Assembly (NCBI GenBank): GCA_938027655.1
Contig: CALJAP010000216.1
Location: forward strand, 1 to 34,735
From: an uncultured bacterium
GTDB lineage: Bacteria; Armatimonadota; HRBIN16
Direction: 5' to 3'
Length of the DNA: 34,735 nucleotides
In this document: in pieces, positions 1 through 8,248 of the stretch
Numbering within the stretch: the first letter of the stretch is position 1
Layout: the number at the start of each line of letters is the position of its first letter
Position numbers and translations under genes: made by a program
The notes under the pieces: generated by a model
Told to the model about the DNA's origin: nothing
Database searches by the model: none
What the model saw: the letters and a program-made list of their open reading frames with translations, nothing else

Positions 1-107
1 ACGCGGAGATTGTTGCCCGTCGTTTCCTCACCCCACTGCGCAAACGCTGGCACCGTCCATGCCGTCAGCACCACTGCCGCCGCGAACGCGAACCACAGTC
101 GTTTCAT
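1..107 (-). CDS. Secreted protein, N-terminal fragment (cut by window edge)
   Basis: Reading leftwards from the ATG at 107, the frame gives MKRLWFAFAAAVVLTAWTVP followed by AFAQWGEETT and stays open to the window edge, 35 codons in all. The first ~23 residues form a textbook Sec signal peptide: two basic residues, a hydrophobic core, and an AFA-Q signal peptidase I site. A GGGAGGTG ribosome site lies about 9 bases upstream, and a consensus-like sigma-70 promoter lies beyond that. The mature protein is almost wholly outside the window, so its function cannot be named. It is probably the first gene of its transcript, because the next gene upstream (glycerate kinase) ends about 100 bp away. Confidence 0.8.
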   Translation of the reverse strand, partial: MKRLWFAFAAAVVLTAWTVPAFAQWGEETTGNNLR

Positions 108-146
108 ACTGAAACACCTCCCTCGTAAAGTGAACAGGTTGTTTGT

Positions 147-175
147 ATTATAGCCTTTTCGCGCAGAGATTGCAA
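147..175 (-). promoter_or_regulatory. Sigma-70 type promoter for the secreted protein at 1-107
   Basis: On the minus strand TTGCAA (170-175) and TATAAT (147-152) are separated by exactly 17 bases. The -10 box lies 39 bases upstream of the ATG, leaving a short leader with the GGGAGGTG site. This is the best match to the sigma-70 consensus seen in the window. Confidence 0.7.
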
Positions 176-205
176 TACTCCTGCGCTCTGGCTAACTATA
201 GGACG

Positions 206-1336
206 TTATAGATGCCCCAGTAGTTTCGCCGTTTTCTCCTCTAAGACCACAATTGCCTCACGCATCGCCACCTCGCGCGAGACGCCTTCGCAAACCAGCG
301 TTTCACATGCCAGCACACCGTACCGTTTCAGCATGGCGGGTTCGCCCTGAAGGCTTCCGCATATCACCGCAACCGGTACACCCTGCTTTTTCGCCGCCTG
401 CAGCACCCGCATCAGCAGTTTGCCGTGCAGTGTGGTGGCGTCCACCTGTCCCTCGCCCGTCAGCACCAGGTCGGCTCCACGCAGAGCATCGTGGAAGTCA
501 ACCGCTTGCATCACAAAGTCCGCTCCTGAGACCAGTTGCGCCTGCGGAAAATGCGCCAGCAGACCGAACGCCAGTCCCCCCGCCGCACCTGCGCCCAGTA
601 CTCGTGAAATCTTTCTGCCTGTCGCTCGATGCACTGCCACTGCCCAGCGGCGCATGGCACGCTCCAGCTCGGGTAACATCTGTGGCGTCGCCCCCTTCTG
701 AGGAGCGAAGACGGCAGTGGCTCCTCGCTTGCCCAGCAGGGGATTGCGCACGTCCGCCGCCAGTACGACATTCACGCGCCCATCGGCAGGAGGGGCAGGG
801 ATAACACGATGCAGATGAATTAGCCCGGCGTTGCCCGGAGGTATCGGTTGACCATGCCTGTCCAGCAATTGCCAGCCCAGCGCCGCCAGTGCGCCCGCTC
901 CGCCGTCGTTGGTCGCGCTGCCTCCCAGACCGACCAACAGCCGAGGCACCCCCTGCGTCAGCAGATGGCAAATCATCTCGCCGACGCCAAGTGTGGTGGT
1001 CACACGCGGGTCGCGTTCCTCAGGGCGCAGCTGTGCTAGCCCACAAATTTGCGCCATCTCGACGAAGCCGGTTTCGCCGTCCGCGCCGATGCCGTATGGA
1101 GCCAGTCGCTCTCGCCCCAGCGCATCGGAGATGGTGTGGTAGCGCAGCGTGCACACCCCGGCTTGCGCCAAACACTGCAACATGCCATCACCACCATCCG
1201 CCAGCGGCAACAGGAGCACCTCCGCATCGGGCAAAACACGACGCGCCCCACGTTCCATCGCCTGAGCCGCTTCCACCGGCGTCAGACTGCCTTTGAAGGC
1301 GGTAGGGGCGATGATTATTCTTCGAATGGTTCGCAT
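206..1336 (-). CDS. Glycerate kinase (GlxK/GarK type)
   Basis: The 376-residue protein matches the glycerate kinase type-1 family in length (about 380) and in motifs. It opens with RIIIAPTAFKGSLTPVEAA, then has PLADGGDGML near residue 45, GLGGSATNDGGAGALAALGW near residue 137 and VLTGEGQVDATTLHGK near residue 292. The family phosphorylates D-glycerate with ATP (to 2- or 3-phosphoglycerate depending on the member) in photorespiratory, serine or sugar-acid catabolism; it is cytosolic. The ATG lies inside the end of the upstream glycosyltransferase gene (22-bp overlap), so the two are probably cotranscribed and translationally coupled. No functional link to that neighbour is obvious. Family assignment is firm; which carbon is phosphorylated is not visible. 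Confidence 0.93.
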   Translation of the reverse strand: MRTIRRIIIAPTAFKGSLTPVEAAQAMERGARRVLPDAEVLLLPLADGGDGMLQCLAQAGVCTLRYHTISDALGRERLAPYGIGADGETGFVEMAQICGLAQLRPEERDPRVTTTLGVGEMICHLLTQGVPRLLVGLGGSATNDGGAGALAALGWQLLDRHGQPIPPGNAGLIHLHRVIPAPPADGRVNVVLAADVRNPLLGKRGATAVFAPQKGATPQMLPELERAMRRWAVAVHRATGRKISRVLGAGAAGGLAFGLLAHFPQAQLVSGADFVMQAVDFHDALRGADLVLTGEGQVDATTLHGKLLMRVLQAAKKQGVPVAVICGSLQGEPAMLKRYGVLACETLVCEGVSREVAMREAIVVLEEKTAKLLGHL

Positions 1337-2994
1337 CGGTACAGCACCCAGCGACCGTCCTCGCGTTGCCGCAGGGCGCGACAGGGCAGGTCGGGTGCAA
1401 GGGTGTTGCGCTTCTCCGTCAGAATGTATCCTCCCTTTGCACCCTGCAGCACGCGGCGCAGTTCCTCCGCAGTGCCCGGCTCGGATATCTGGGTCGGATG
1501 CCCCATGATGAAGCGCAGGCTGGGTCGGCTCGGCTCGAAGGCGTAGATGGCTACCGACTCACCCTGTTCCAGAGCGGGGATAAGCGAACGCGCTAGGCGA
1601 TGGAGGGGCTCGATATCGTAGGCGTTCCAGCGCGGTAGACCGTCGTGTCCCACCAGAAAGGCAAACAGCAACCCGAACAGTATCGCCGCTCCCACCACTC
1701 GCGGCGTGGAAGACCACCGGGCGAACAATACCACCACGCTCAGCAAGAAAAGCGCTCCCAGCATCAGGGCGAAGGGCGCCATGTGCGCAACCGCCTGCAC
1801 CACGTCCGTCGGTACACTTCTGCCCATCAGCTCCGCACCGGGCTGACCGCGCCATTGCCAGCCGAGAGCTCCTGCCAGCGCAAAAAACGCGCTCAGAATC
1901 AGCCCCGTGAAGCCCATCAGTGCTGCCTCGCCCGCACGTAAGCCGTTTTTCACCGTCCACAGCGAGCGAAGCCTTACCGCCGCCAGCAGACATAACGGGG
2001 GCAGGGCAGGCAGCACATAGCCCGGCAGTTTGGACCTGCTCAGCGAGAAGAAGACCACCACCACCGCCGCCCAGAACGTCCACATTGCCCACGCACAACA
2101 GAGCTTTTCCCGTTCACACTTCCAGCCGCTCATTGCCTGCCAGCCGATAATCGGCACAAACGCGCTCCAGGGGTACATGCCCACCAGCAGCAGAGGAACG
2201 TAGAACCAGAAGGGGGCAACATGCCCGAAGTCTTTGCCCAGAAACCGCTGGATGTGGTGATGGACGATATATTCGCGCACGAACAGGTCGCCTACCACAC
2301 GCCAAACTGCCACGTGCCAGGGCAGCACAATCAGCAGGTAGACGCCGAACGCAGGTAACCAGGGAATACGTTTCCACTCCGCCCAATCGCGTCGGAGCAA
2401 AATCCACAGCACCAGCGCGCTACCCGGCAACAGTAGCCCAATCAAGCCTTTGGTCATCGTTGCCAGTCCTGCGCCAGCTGCCATGAGCAGGTACCACCGG
2501 CGGTCGCCGGTGTAGCCTTCGATCCAGCCGACCATTGCCAGAGTCAACCACAGTGTGAGCAGGCTGTCCATAATCGCCTGACGCGCCAGTCCCATCGTGA
2601 GCGGGCAGAGTGGATAGATAACCAGCGCGAGCCAGCCGACGCGCTCCAGTTCACGCCGTTTCGCCCACTGCCATATCAGCCATGCGGTCAGCACCGCTGC
2701 GCCTGCAGATGGCAACCGCGCAGCCAGAGGCGTGAACCCCAGAAACTTCATGCATAGCGCCTGCATCCAGTAGGTGAGGGGTGGTTTATCGAAAAAGACT
2801 CCCGTCCCAACGCGAGGTATCAGCCAATCGCCTGATTCCACCATCTGGCGCGCCGCAGTGGCGTAAAGTCCCTCGTCCAGGTCGAATAACCCAGCCGCAC
2901 TCAATCCGAAGAAACAGCCCATGCCGAGCGCAATAACCGGCAAGGCGACGGGTAAAACCGCTATCAGGGGGGATGTTCGCGAACGTGTATCCAT
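1315..2994 (-). CDS. ArnT/PMT-like integral membrane glycosyltransferase (GT83 type)
   Basis: This 559-residue protein has many hydrophobic helices. Its first extracytoplasmic loop carries the family signature: FDLDEGLYATAARQMVESGD near residue 37, followed by FFDKPPLTYW. The acidic DEG pair is the expected catalytic site of GT-C transferases related to ArnT (aminoarabinose transferase) and protein mannosyltransferases, which use polyprenyl-phosphate sugars at the outer face of the membrane. The acceptor (lipid, glycan or protein) cannot be told. A soluble tail of about 100 residues follows the last helices. There is no good ribosome site before the ATG at 2994. The gene is divergent from the Uma2 gene at 3082 and overlaps the glycerate kinase gene by 22 bp. 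Confidence 0.85.
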   Translation of the reverse strand: MDTRSRTSPLIAVLPVALPVIALGMGCFFGLSAAGLFDLDEGLYATAARQMVESGDWLIPRVGTGVFFDKPPLTYWMQALCMKFLGFTPLAARLPSAGAAVLTAWLIWQWAKRRELERVGWLALVIYPLCPLTMGLARQAIMDSLLTLWLTLAMVGWIEGYTGDRRWYLLMAAGAGLATMTKGLIGLLLPGSALVLWILLRRDWAEWKRIPWLPAFGVYLLIVLPWHVAVWRVVGDLFVREYIVHHHIQRFLGKDFGHVAPFWFYVPLLLVGMYPWSAFVPIIGWQAMSGWKCEREKLCCAWAMWTFWAAVVVVFFSLSRSKLPGYVLPALPPLCLLAAVRLRSLWTVKNGLRAGEAALMGFTGLILSAFFALAGALGWQWRGQPGAELMGRSVPTDVVQAVAHMAPFALMLGALFLLSVVVLFARWSSTPRVVGAAILFGLLFAFLVGHDGLPRWNAYDIEPLHRLARSLIPALEQGESVAIYAFEPSRPSLRFIMGHPTQISEPGTAEELRRVLQGAKGGYILTEKRNTLAPDLPCRALRQREDGRWVLYRCEPFEE

Positions 2995-3034
2995 CTCGAC
3001 AGGAGCGTTTCTGCGCCGACGTGGTGGATTCCTG

Positions 3035-3054
3035 TTGGCGCGTCGATGTATACT
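3035..3054 (+). promoter_or_regulatory. Promoter-like 20-bp box upstream of the Uma2 gene (copy 1)
   Basis: The stretch TTGGCGCGTCGATGTATACT ends in a TATACT -10-like hexamer 27 bases before the ATG at 3082. It matches the box at 3721-3740 at 17 of 20 positions, including an unbroken 13-base identity (GTCGATGTATACT). A -35 element at normal spacing is not convincing, so the shared part may also be an operator. Confidence 0.4.
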
Positions 3055-3081
3055 GAGTATGTCTCGGTGAGGTGATGATGC

Positions 3082-3660
3082 ATGGCAACCGTTGTTCCAT
3101 CCCGACGCATTCGGCTGACCCGGCAGGAGTTTGAGCAGCTGCCTCAGGGTCCGCCATACTACGACTATATCGGCGGAGAGGCTATCGAGGTGAACCGACC
3201 CTCAGGACGCCACCAGCAGCTGGTCGTGTGGCTGGCTGCCTCGTTGTGGCAGTTTGTGCGCAGTAAAGGCTTAGGCGAGGTATGGGCTGATATTAACGTG
3301 GAGCTGCCTACAGGAGATGTGCTCAGCCCGAATGTGGTGTACCTAAAAACCGATCATCTGCAGCGATATGATGAGGCGAGAGGTTACATCGTTGGTACGC
3401 CAGACTTGGTGGTGGAGGTTCTTTCGCCAAGCACCGCAGTCTATGACAGGGTAGACACATTCGATGCCTACCGGCGGGCGGGGGTGCCCTGGGTATGGCT
3501 TGTTGACCAGGATACTCTGGTTGTTGAGGAGTATCAGTGGACGCCTGAGGGCTACCTGTGCGTAGAAACGGTGGGCGGACACGCAATCTTCCAGCCTCGC
3601 CTGTTCACCCAGTGGCAGGTTCGTCTGGAAGAGGTGTTTACTCAGAGCGGGGAAGGATAG
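3082..3660 (+). CDS. Uma2-family (DUF820) protein with altered nuclease residues
   Basis: The 192-residue length, the early RLTRQEFEQLP segment, PDLVVEVLSPST (residues 107-118), AYRRAGVPWVWLVD (129-142) and the hydrophobic core all match the Uma2 family. This is a PD-(D/E)XK endonuclease fold that is often present in many copies in cyanobacteria and thermophiles. Two positions that are normally catalytic look changed: the usual RPDVVYV is SPNVVYL (Asn84), and the lysine usually found in DRxxKxxxY is Thr126. Glu112 is kept. GAGGTGAT precedes the ATG. The protein may therefore be a binding or regulatory relative rather than an active nuclease. That is inferred from recalled family patterns, not from an alignment. 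Confidence 0.85.
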   Translation: MATVVPSRRIRLTRQEFEQLPQGPPYYDYIGGEAIEVNRPSGRHQQLVVWLAASLWQFVRSKGLGEVWADINVELPTGDVLSPNVVYLKTDHLQRYDEARGYIVGTPDLVVEVLSPSTAVYDRVDTFDAYRRAGVPWVWLVDQDTLVVEEYQWTPEGYLCVETVGGHAIFQPRLFTQWQVRLEEVFTQSGEG

Positions 3661-3720
3661 CAGAAGACCTTGGTAACTCTTACCCTCCAGATGGAAGACA
3701 CAAATCGAACTGGCGAAGGT

Positions 3721-3740
3721 TTGGTATGTCGATGTATACT
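3721..3740 (+). promoter_or_regulatory. Promoter-like 20-bp box upstream of hicBA (copy 2)
   Basis: TTGGTATGTCGATGTATACT is a near copy of the box at 3035-3054, with three differences confined to positions 5-7. Its TATACT would give a leader of about 55 bases before the antitoxin start at 3804. HicB-type antitoxins usually repress their own promoters, so a shared box could mean joint control of the two genes. Confidence 0.4.
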
Positions 3741-3803
3741 TGATGGTGCCCGGGAAACGACCGATTTGCAGAGGCGCTTCACTGGGTTGAAGGAGGCTAG
3801 CAG

Positions 3804-4016
3804 ATGCAGACTCGCAGTTTCGCTGCGGTCCTATACAAAGAGGGTAACCTTTATGTGGCGGAGTGCCCTGAGGTGGGGACGGTGAGCCAGGGGTACACCG
3901 TTGAGGAGGCTCTTGAGAATCTGCGGGAAGCCACCGAGTTGTACCTAGAGGAGTTTCCACTTCCCAATACTTCCAAGCCGCTGATAACTACCTTTGAGGT
4001 AGCAGTTCATGCCTGA
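3804..4016 (+). CDS. hicB: HicB-like antitoxin
   Basis: This 70-residue protein matches the HicB / UPF0150 fold: an FAAVLYKEGNLYVAECPEVG strand pair near the start, then a helix of the form TVEEALENLREATELYLEE. HicB neutralises the partner HicA ribonuclease. The C-terminal DNA-binding helix-turn-helix or ribbon-helix-helix domain of long HicB proteins is absent, as in the common short form, so autoregulation may need another factor. AAGGAGG at 3790-3796 sets the ATG. The toxin gene starts 8 bp before this one ends. The order is antitoxin first, which differs from the toxin-first order in Escherichia coli. Confidence 0.88.
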   Translation: MQTRSFAAVLYKEGNLYVAECPEVGTVSQGYTVEEALENLREATELYLEEFPLPNTSKPLITTFEVAVHA

Positions 4017-4242
4017 ACTACCCATACTATCTGGGGGCGAAGTGATTCAGGCTTTGCGAAAACTGGGGTTCGCACGTGTGCGTCAGCGTGGCAGCCACGT
4101 TGTTCTAAAGAAGCAAACTCCAACGGGGGAGGTAGGCTGTGTTGTTCCCCTACACAAGGAGTTGGCTGTGGGTACTTTGCGTGGTATCCTGCGACAGGCG
4201 CAAGTCGATGTAGACGAGTTTCTGCGGTGCTTAGGAGATTGA
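4009..4242 (+). CDS. hicA: HicA-like mRNA interferase toxin
   Basis: The 77-residue protein has the HicA double-stranded-RNA-binding-like fold. It starts MPELPILSGGEVIQALRKLG and carries RQRGSHVVLKK, in which His30 is the expected catalytic residue. HicA proteins cleave mRNA and tmRNA independently of the ribosome and cause reversible growth arrest. The start codon lies inside hicB (8-bp overlap), so the two are co-translated. The gene is followed by a strong hairpin before the convergent tpx gene. Confidence 0.9.
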   Translation: MPELPILSGGEVIQALRKLGFARVRQRGSHVVLKKQTPTGEVGCVVPLHKELAVGTLRGILRQAQVDVDEFLRCLGD

Positions 4243-4290
4243 GTAAACATTGCCAGGTGCTCTTCCGCCGTAAGTGGCGCATCTCGGCAA

Positions 4291-4314
4291 GCAGGGCGCC
4301 CGAAGGCGCCCTGC
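4291..4314. terminator. Hairpin between hicA and tpx, probable bidirectional terminator
   Basis: A perfect 10-bp stem, GCAGGGCGCC / GGCGCCCTGC, closes a CGAA tetraloop. It sits between two convergent genes, 48 bases after the hicA stop and 3 bases from the tpx stop. Neither side has a true T-run (only GCTTTATAT on the plus strand), so termination may be partly hairpin-driven. Confidence 0.6.
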
Positions 4315-4317
4315 GCT

Positions 4318-4836
4318 TTATATCAGACTTTTGACCGCCTCCAGCGCGGCGTCGTAGTTCGGGTGGCTGGCGATTTCCGGCACGTACTCCACATAGCGGA
4401 TAATCCCGTCGCGGTCTATGACGAAAATCGCTCGCGACTCCAGCCTCAACTCCTTCACCAGCGTGCCGTATGCCTGTGCGAAGGAGGCATCGCGGTGGTC
4501 GGAAAGCACTTTCACGCGGTCGATGTTCTCCGCCCCGCAGAAACGAGCCTGCGCAAAGGGCAGGTCCATGCTCACCGTCAGAATAGCCACATCTTCGGGC
4601 AGTTTCGCCGCCTCCTCATTGAACCGCTTGGTCTGCGCCGAGCAGATACCGGTGTCCAGGGAGGGCACAACGCTGAGCAAAACCACCTTGCCCGCATAGT
4701 CTTTCAGCGAAGCGGGCTGTAGCGACTGGTCTATGATGGTGAAATCGGGCGCCTTGTCACCCGGTTTCAATTCCGGTCCGACAAGCGTCATCGGCTGTCC
4801 TTTGAACGTCACCGCCCCAGGGCGTTCCATTGACAT
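4318..4836 (-). CDS. tpx: Thiol peroxidase (Tpx, atypical 2-Cys peroxiredoxin)
   Basis: The 172-residue protein matches Tpx throughout: MERPGAVTFKGQPMTLVGPE at the start, GDKAPDFTI, then VPSLDTGICSAQTKRF with peroxidatic Cys65, and FAQARFCGAENI with resolving Cys100. The 35-residue spacing agrees with the known Tpx pair. It reduces hydroperoxides using thioredoxin, in the cytosol. Two starts are possible: ATG at 4836 (AAGGAG 8 bases upstream) or ATG at 4830 (AGGAG 6 bases upstream). Conservation begins at the second. A longer in-frame extension upstream has no ribosome site and is not family-like. The gene is monocistronic, or follows the tricorn-like gene that ends elsewhere on the same strand. 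Confidence 0.94.
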   Translation of the reverse strand: MSMERPGAVTFKGQPMTLVGPELKPGDKAPDFTIIDQSLQPASLKDYAGKVVLLSVVPSLDTGICSAQTKRFNEEAAKLPEDVAILTVSMDLPFAQARFCGAENIDRVKVLSDHRDASFAQAYGTLVKELRLESRAIFVIDRDGIIRYVEYVPEIASHPNYDAALEAVKSLI

Positions 4837-4928
4837 CTCCTTTGCTCCTTTCCGGGTTTGTGGGTTTTGAGCTACCTCAGTATAGCACGTGGAAGAATGC
4901 TTAATCAAGATAATGAACATCCATTCAC

Positions 4929-7900
4929 CTACCGCGCGGGCGATGGGAACTCCGGCGGTGCTTCCCGCGCCAATTTCATCAGCACCTCCACCGCCTTCTC
5001 CAGCTGGCGGTCGCGTCCGGCGGCGAGGTCTTCGGGCATGTCTTCCAATACGTAGTCGGGTATCGCGCCGTTGTGTTCCATGTTCACACCCTTGTCGATG
5101 GTAAACCAGCCCCGCCCCGGCGTGGCAACGGAGCTGCCATCAATCAGCGAACGCCTTCCCGTGCTGATGACCCCACCGGCGGTAGGCATCCCAATCACCG
5201 GACCCCGCTTCAGCGTCTTGATGGCGTGGGTAAAGATTTCGGCGTTACTGAAGCTGCGCTCGTTGCACAGCACGGCGATGGGCTTCGTCCATACGTACAG
5301 CGGCAGGCGGTCCTGCGGATAGCCCGGTTCGCCACCACGCGAGAGGGTGTAGGCATGTCGTCTCGCCATCAGAATCGCCAGCAGGTAATCGGTGGTCCAA
5401 CCGCCTCCGTTGAAGCGCACGTCGATCAACAGCCCTTTCTTGCCGTATGCCACTGCGTGCAGCTGGCGGATGAACTCATAGACGTTCAGTTCACCCATGC
5501 CCTGAATGTGCACATAGCCCAGCTCGCCGCCCGATTGCTGCTCCACCCACTGACGGTTGCTTTTGACCCAGTGCTCGTAGCGGGCGCGACGGAAGTCCGA
5601 GAGGGAGATAGGACGTAGAGTGACAGTGCGCTCTTTACCATCCGCAGAGCGCACCAGCAGCTCCGTCTTCTCGCCGACGGTTCCGTTCAGCAGTTGCCAG
5701 ACATTCGTGGTTGGAGTGATGCGCTTGCCGTTGATTGCCAGCACGCGCTCGCCCGGTTTGAGGTTCACTCCGGTGCGCGATGCGGGCGTGTTCGGGATGA
5801 CCGACTCGACGGTCAATCCATCGCCTTCGCGCGTGTTTGCCCACACGACGCCCAACATACCCGTCTCTGTCGATTCGGGATTCGTCGTCTGGCGGGGTGT
5901 AAAGCCAAGGTGCGACGAGTTCAGCTCGCCCAACATCATGTAGATAACCGCTGTGAAGTCACGCTCCTCGCTCACCCACGGCAGATAGGTGCGGTATTTC
6001 CCTCGCATCGCCGCCCAATCCGTGCCGTGGAACTGTTCGTCGTAGAATACCTGATTGAGGGTACGCCACACCGCGTCGTAGATATATTCCCGTTCAGCGG
6101 CGAGGTCTACCCGCATTTGTGCGTTGAAGTCGGTGGTCTGCACGTTGCCACCTGCAGCGGCGATGCGCGAGATGCGCCCCCGACTCAGGAAGGTGAGGCT
6201 ATTGCCGTCAGTGCTCCAGCGGATGTCGCTCGGGGACGCACCGCCGGTAGTGAGCCGCTTCTCGTCGCTGCCATCCCAGCCGATGAGGTACAGGTCACTC
6301 TGACCCTGATAGCTCGTGCGAAAGGCAATCTTCTTGCCGTCGGGCGAGAGGGCTATCTCCTGGACACCTCCCGCGTAGCGCGTTACCTGTCGTACGCGGT
6401 CGTGAATATCATCAAAATCTATCTGTACCGGTTCCTTCTCCTTGCCATCCTTCGGTTTCTCCTCGGGCTTTTTGGGGGCGTCGTAGCGGGCGTCCTCTTC
6501 ATCCTGCCAGTCCGCCTTGCTCTTCTCGTCATCTGCCTTGCGCAGGAATACGTAGCAGATGTTGAAGTTGCGCCCGTCGCGCTGGGACAGGAACGCTAGC
6601 GCACGCCCATCCGCTGACCACGAGGGATTGATGTCGTTGTTCGGGTGGCGGCTGATGTTGACGCTTTTGCCGTCCTCGACGGAGAGGATGTAGATGTCGC
6701 TGTTGTACTCGTTGTCTTCCATCTCGTACGCGACCCAGCGGCTGTCCGGCGACCAGACAAACCTTCCCAGATTCCAGTGGCGTAACAGCACGCGCTCCGT
6801 CTTCGTGTCCATGTCCAGCAGAATCAGGTCGCCGTTGCCGCGGCGGAAGGCAATCTTTTTGCCGTCTGGTGAGAAGGCGGGCGAGGTGTCGGGTAGAGGA
6901 GAGTTGGTCAGCCGTTCGGTCTTCAACTTCGTTGAACGACGCAGGCGAGGCTCTTCCGGGTCGTCGGAGGTGACCAGATACAGGCTCGTGGTGCCGCCGC
7001 GCTCGGAGGCGAACACCAGCGTTTTGCTGTCGGGCGACCAGGCGAGGTCGGATTCGGGTTCCACCGTTTCGGTGAGGCGACGGGCGGAGCCTCCTTCAGG
7101 GTAGCGGGTGACGAACACCTCTCCGCGCACCACAAACGCCACCTCCTTACCGTTGGGCGCGATGGCGAACTCGGACACGTCACCGCTGCGCACCTGCTGC
7201 CAGAACCCTTGTGGCTTGCGTACATCGGCGGCGGGCGCGGTGATGTTCAGGATACGTATCTCGCCTGAGGCGGGCGCAAGGGCGCAGATGTCCATCCCCT
7301 GTTCGTAGGCAATCAGGCTGCCGTTGCGGGCAACCTGTGGGAAGCGCACCCCGTCGCCTTTGTAACGGGTCAGCTGCTTGACCGCTTTACTCGCCACATC
7401 CATCGCCCACAGGTTGTAAGTGCCGTCGCGCTCGGAGAGGAAATAGAGCGTTTTGCCATCGGGTGACCACATCGGGAAGGTGTCGGAGGTGTCTGTTTGT
7501 GTTAGCCGGGTGAAGCGGTCGGCTTTCAGGTCGTGCAGCCAGATGTCGCCGGTCGCGCTTCCCCTGTAGCCCTTGCGCCACCAGCTGGAGTCACGCCGCA
7601 CGAAAGCAACCCTTTCTCCCTCGGGCGAAAGGGCGGCAGGTGTGCCAGTGGCGTTATGCAGACGGTAGGGGGTTCCGCCGCTCAGGGGCGCAACATACAC
7701 ACAGGGCTCCGCGCCGTAGGGTTCCCAATCGCGTGTGGAATCGAAGAGCACCGCTTTGCCGTCGGGTGTCCAGCCGAGCGCGCGGTCTCGTCCCGACCAG
7801 TAGGTTAACCTCTGAATCGTTCCGTCGCGCAGGTTCAGCACAAATACATCATCGTTACCGTAGCGGTCGGAAGTAAAGGCAATCTTCGTTCCGTCCGGTG

Positions 7901-8126
7901 ACCACACCGGAGCGAAATCGTAGCCTTCATGCACGGTCAACCGTTTCGCCTCTCCGCCTGCACTGCTCACCAGCCACAGGTCGCCCTGCCATGAGAAGGC
8001 GATTTGCTTGCCATCGGGCGATGGGGCAGGGTAGCGGGCAAAGCGGACAGCGGTTTGGGCAGGGCAACGGATTGCCAGAAGGACGATAACCGCGGCGAAC
8101 GCGCTAAACCGAATCAGCGATTTCAT
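4929..8126 (-). CDS. Secreted tricorn-like S41 protease with beta-propeller and PDZ domains
   Basis: The 1065-residue protein starts with a signal peptide (MKSLIRFSAFAAVIVLLAIR, then CPAQ). Residues ~30-680 hold many PD40/WD40-like repeats of the form PVWSPDGTKIAFTSDR, probably two propellers. A lysine- and glutamate-rich linker lies near residues 555-590. A PDZ domain follows (~760-850, with GERVLAINGKRI), then an S41 peptidase domain. Candidate catalytic residues are His739 (NSSHLGF), Ser960 (ERSFSNAE) and Glu1017 (NMEHNGAIPD). They lie 5-7 positions from archaeal tricorn His746, Ser965 and Glu1023. Archaeal tricorn trims proteasome products in the cytosol; the signal peptide here points to digestion of peptides outside the cytoplasm. 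The CPAQ site could also be read as a lipoprotein-like boundary. Confidence 0.9.
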   Translation of the reverse strand: MKSLIRFSAFAAVIVLLAIRCPAQTAVRFARYPAPSPDGKQIAFSWQGDLWLVSSAGGEAKRLTVHEGYDFAPVWSPDGTKIAFTSDRYGNDDVFVLNLRDGTIQRLTYWSGRDRALGWTPDGKAVLFDSTRDWEPYGAEPCVYVAPLSGGTPYRLHNATGTPAALSPEGERVAFVRRDSSWWRKGYRGSATGDIWLHDLKADRFTRLTQTDTSDTFPMWSPDGKTLYFLSERDGTYNLWAMDVASKAVKQLTRYKGDGVRFPQVARNGSLIAYEQGMDICALAPASGEIRILNITAPAADVRKPQGFWQQVRSGDVSEFAIAPNGKEVAFVVRGEVFVTRYPEGGSARRLTETVEPESDLAWSPDSKTLVFASERGGTTSLYLVTSDDPEEPRLRRSTKLKTERLTNSPLPDTSPAFSPDGKKIAFRRGNGDLILLDMDTKTERVLLRHWNLGRFVWSPDSRWVAYEMEDNEYNSDIYILSVEDGKSVNISRHPNNDINPSWSADGRALAFLSQRDGRNFNICYVFLRKADDEKSKADWQDEEDARYDAPKKPEEKPKDGKEKEPVQIDFDDIHDRVRQVTRYAGGVQEIALSPDGKKIAFRTSYQGQSDLYLIGWDGSDEKRLTTGGASPSDIRWSTDGNSLTFLSRGRISRIAAAGGNVQTTDFNAQMRVDLAAEREYIYDAVWRTLNQVFYDEQFHGTDWAAMRGKYRTYLPWVSEERDFTAVIYMMLGELNSSHLGFTPRQTTNPESTETGMLGVVWANTREGDGLTVESVIPNTPASRTGVNLKPGERVLAINGKRITPTTNVWQLLNGTVGEKTELLVRSADGKERTVTLRPISLSDFRRARYEHWVKSNRQWVEQQSGGELGYVHIQGMGELNVYEFIRQLHAVAYGKKGLLIDVRFNGGGWTTDYLLAILMARRHAYTLSRGGEPGYPQDRLPLYVWTKPIAVLCNERSFSNAEIFTHAIKTLKRGPVIGMPTAGGVISTGRRSLIDGSSVATPGRGWFTIDKGVNMEHNGAIPDYVLEDMPEDLAAGRDRQLEKAVEVLMKLAREAPPEFPSPAR

Positions 8127-8222
8127 TCTGTACCCCGAGAACCTCCGTAAACAGTATCATGTGCAAACTAACGGAGAATGAGCCTCGAAAAATTTGCCGG
8201 TGGACAAACCGCCAGCTTGCGA

Positions 8223-8248
8223 CTACAGGAGCCAAAGCCCTCCTGTAG
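8223..8248. repeat. Small inverted repeat in the beta-mannosidase upstream region
   Basis: CTACAGGAG and CTCCTGTAG form a perfect 9-bp stem around an 8-base loop. It lies in the 283-bp gap between the divergent protease and mannosidase genes, upstream of the mannosidase promoter. It resembles the dispersed intergenic palindromes elsewhere in the window more than a regulator site, but a regulator half-site pair cannot be excluded. Confidence 0.5.

Noticed and set aside
253-804. 183-codon plus-strand frame opposite the glycerate kinase gene
   Set aside because: Its protein is rich in Pro, Ala and Arg with no domain, typical of the antisense of a GC-rich gene, and it has no ribosome site.
4837-4920. 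Longer thiol peroxidase starting at 4920
   Set aside because: The added residues (MFIILIKHSSTCYTE...) are not family-like, and the AAGGAG sites support a start at 4836 or 4830.
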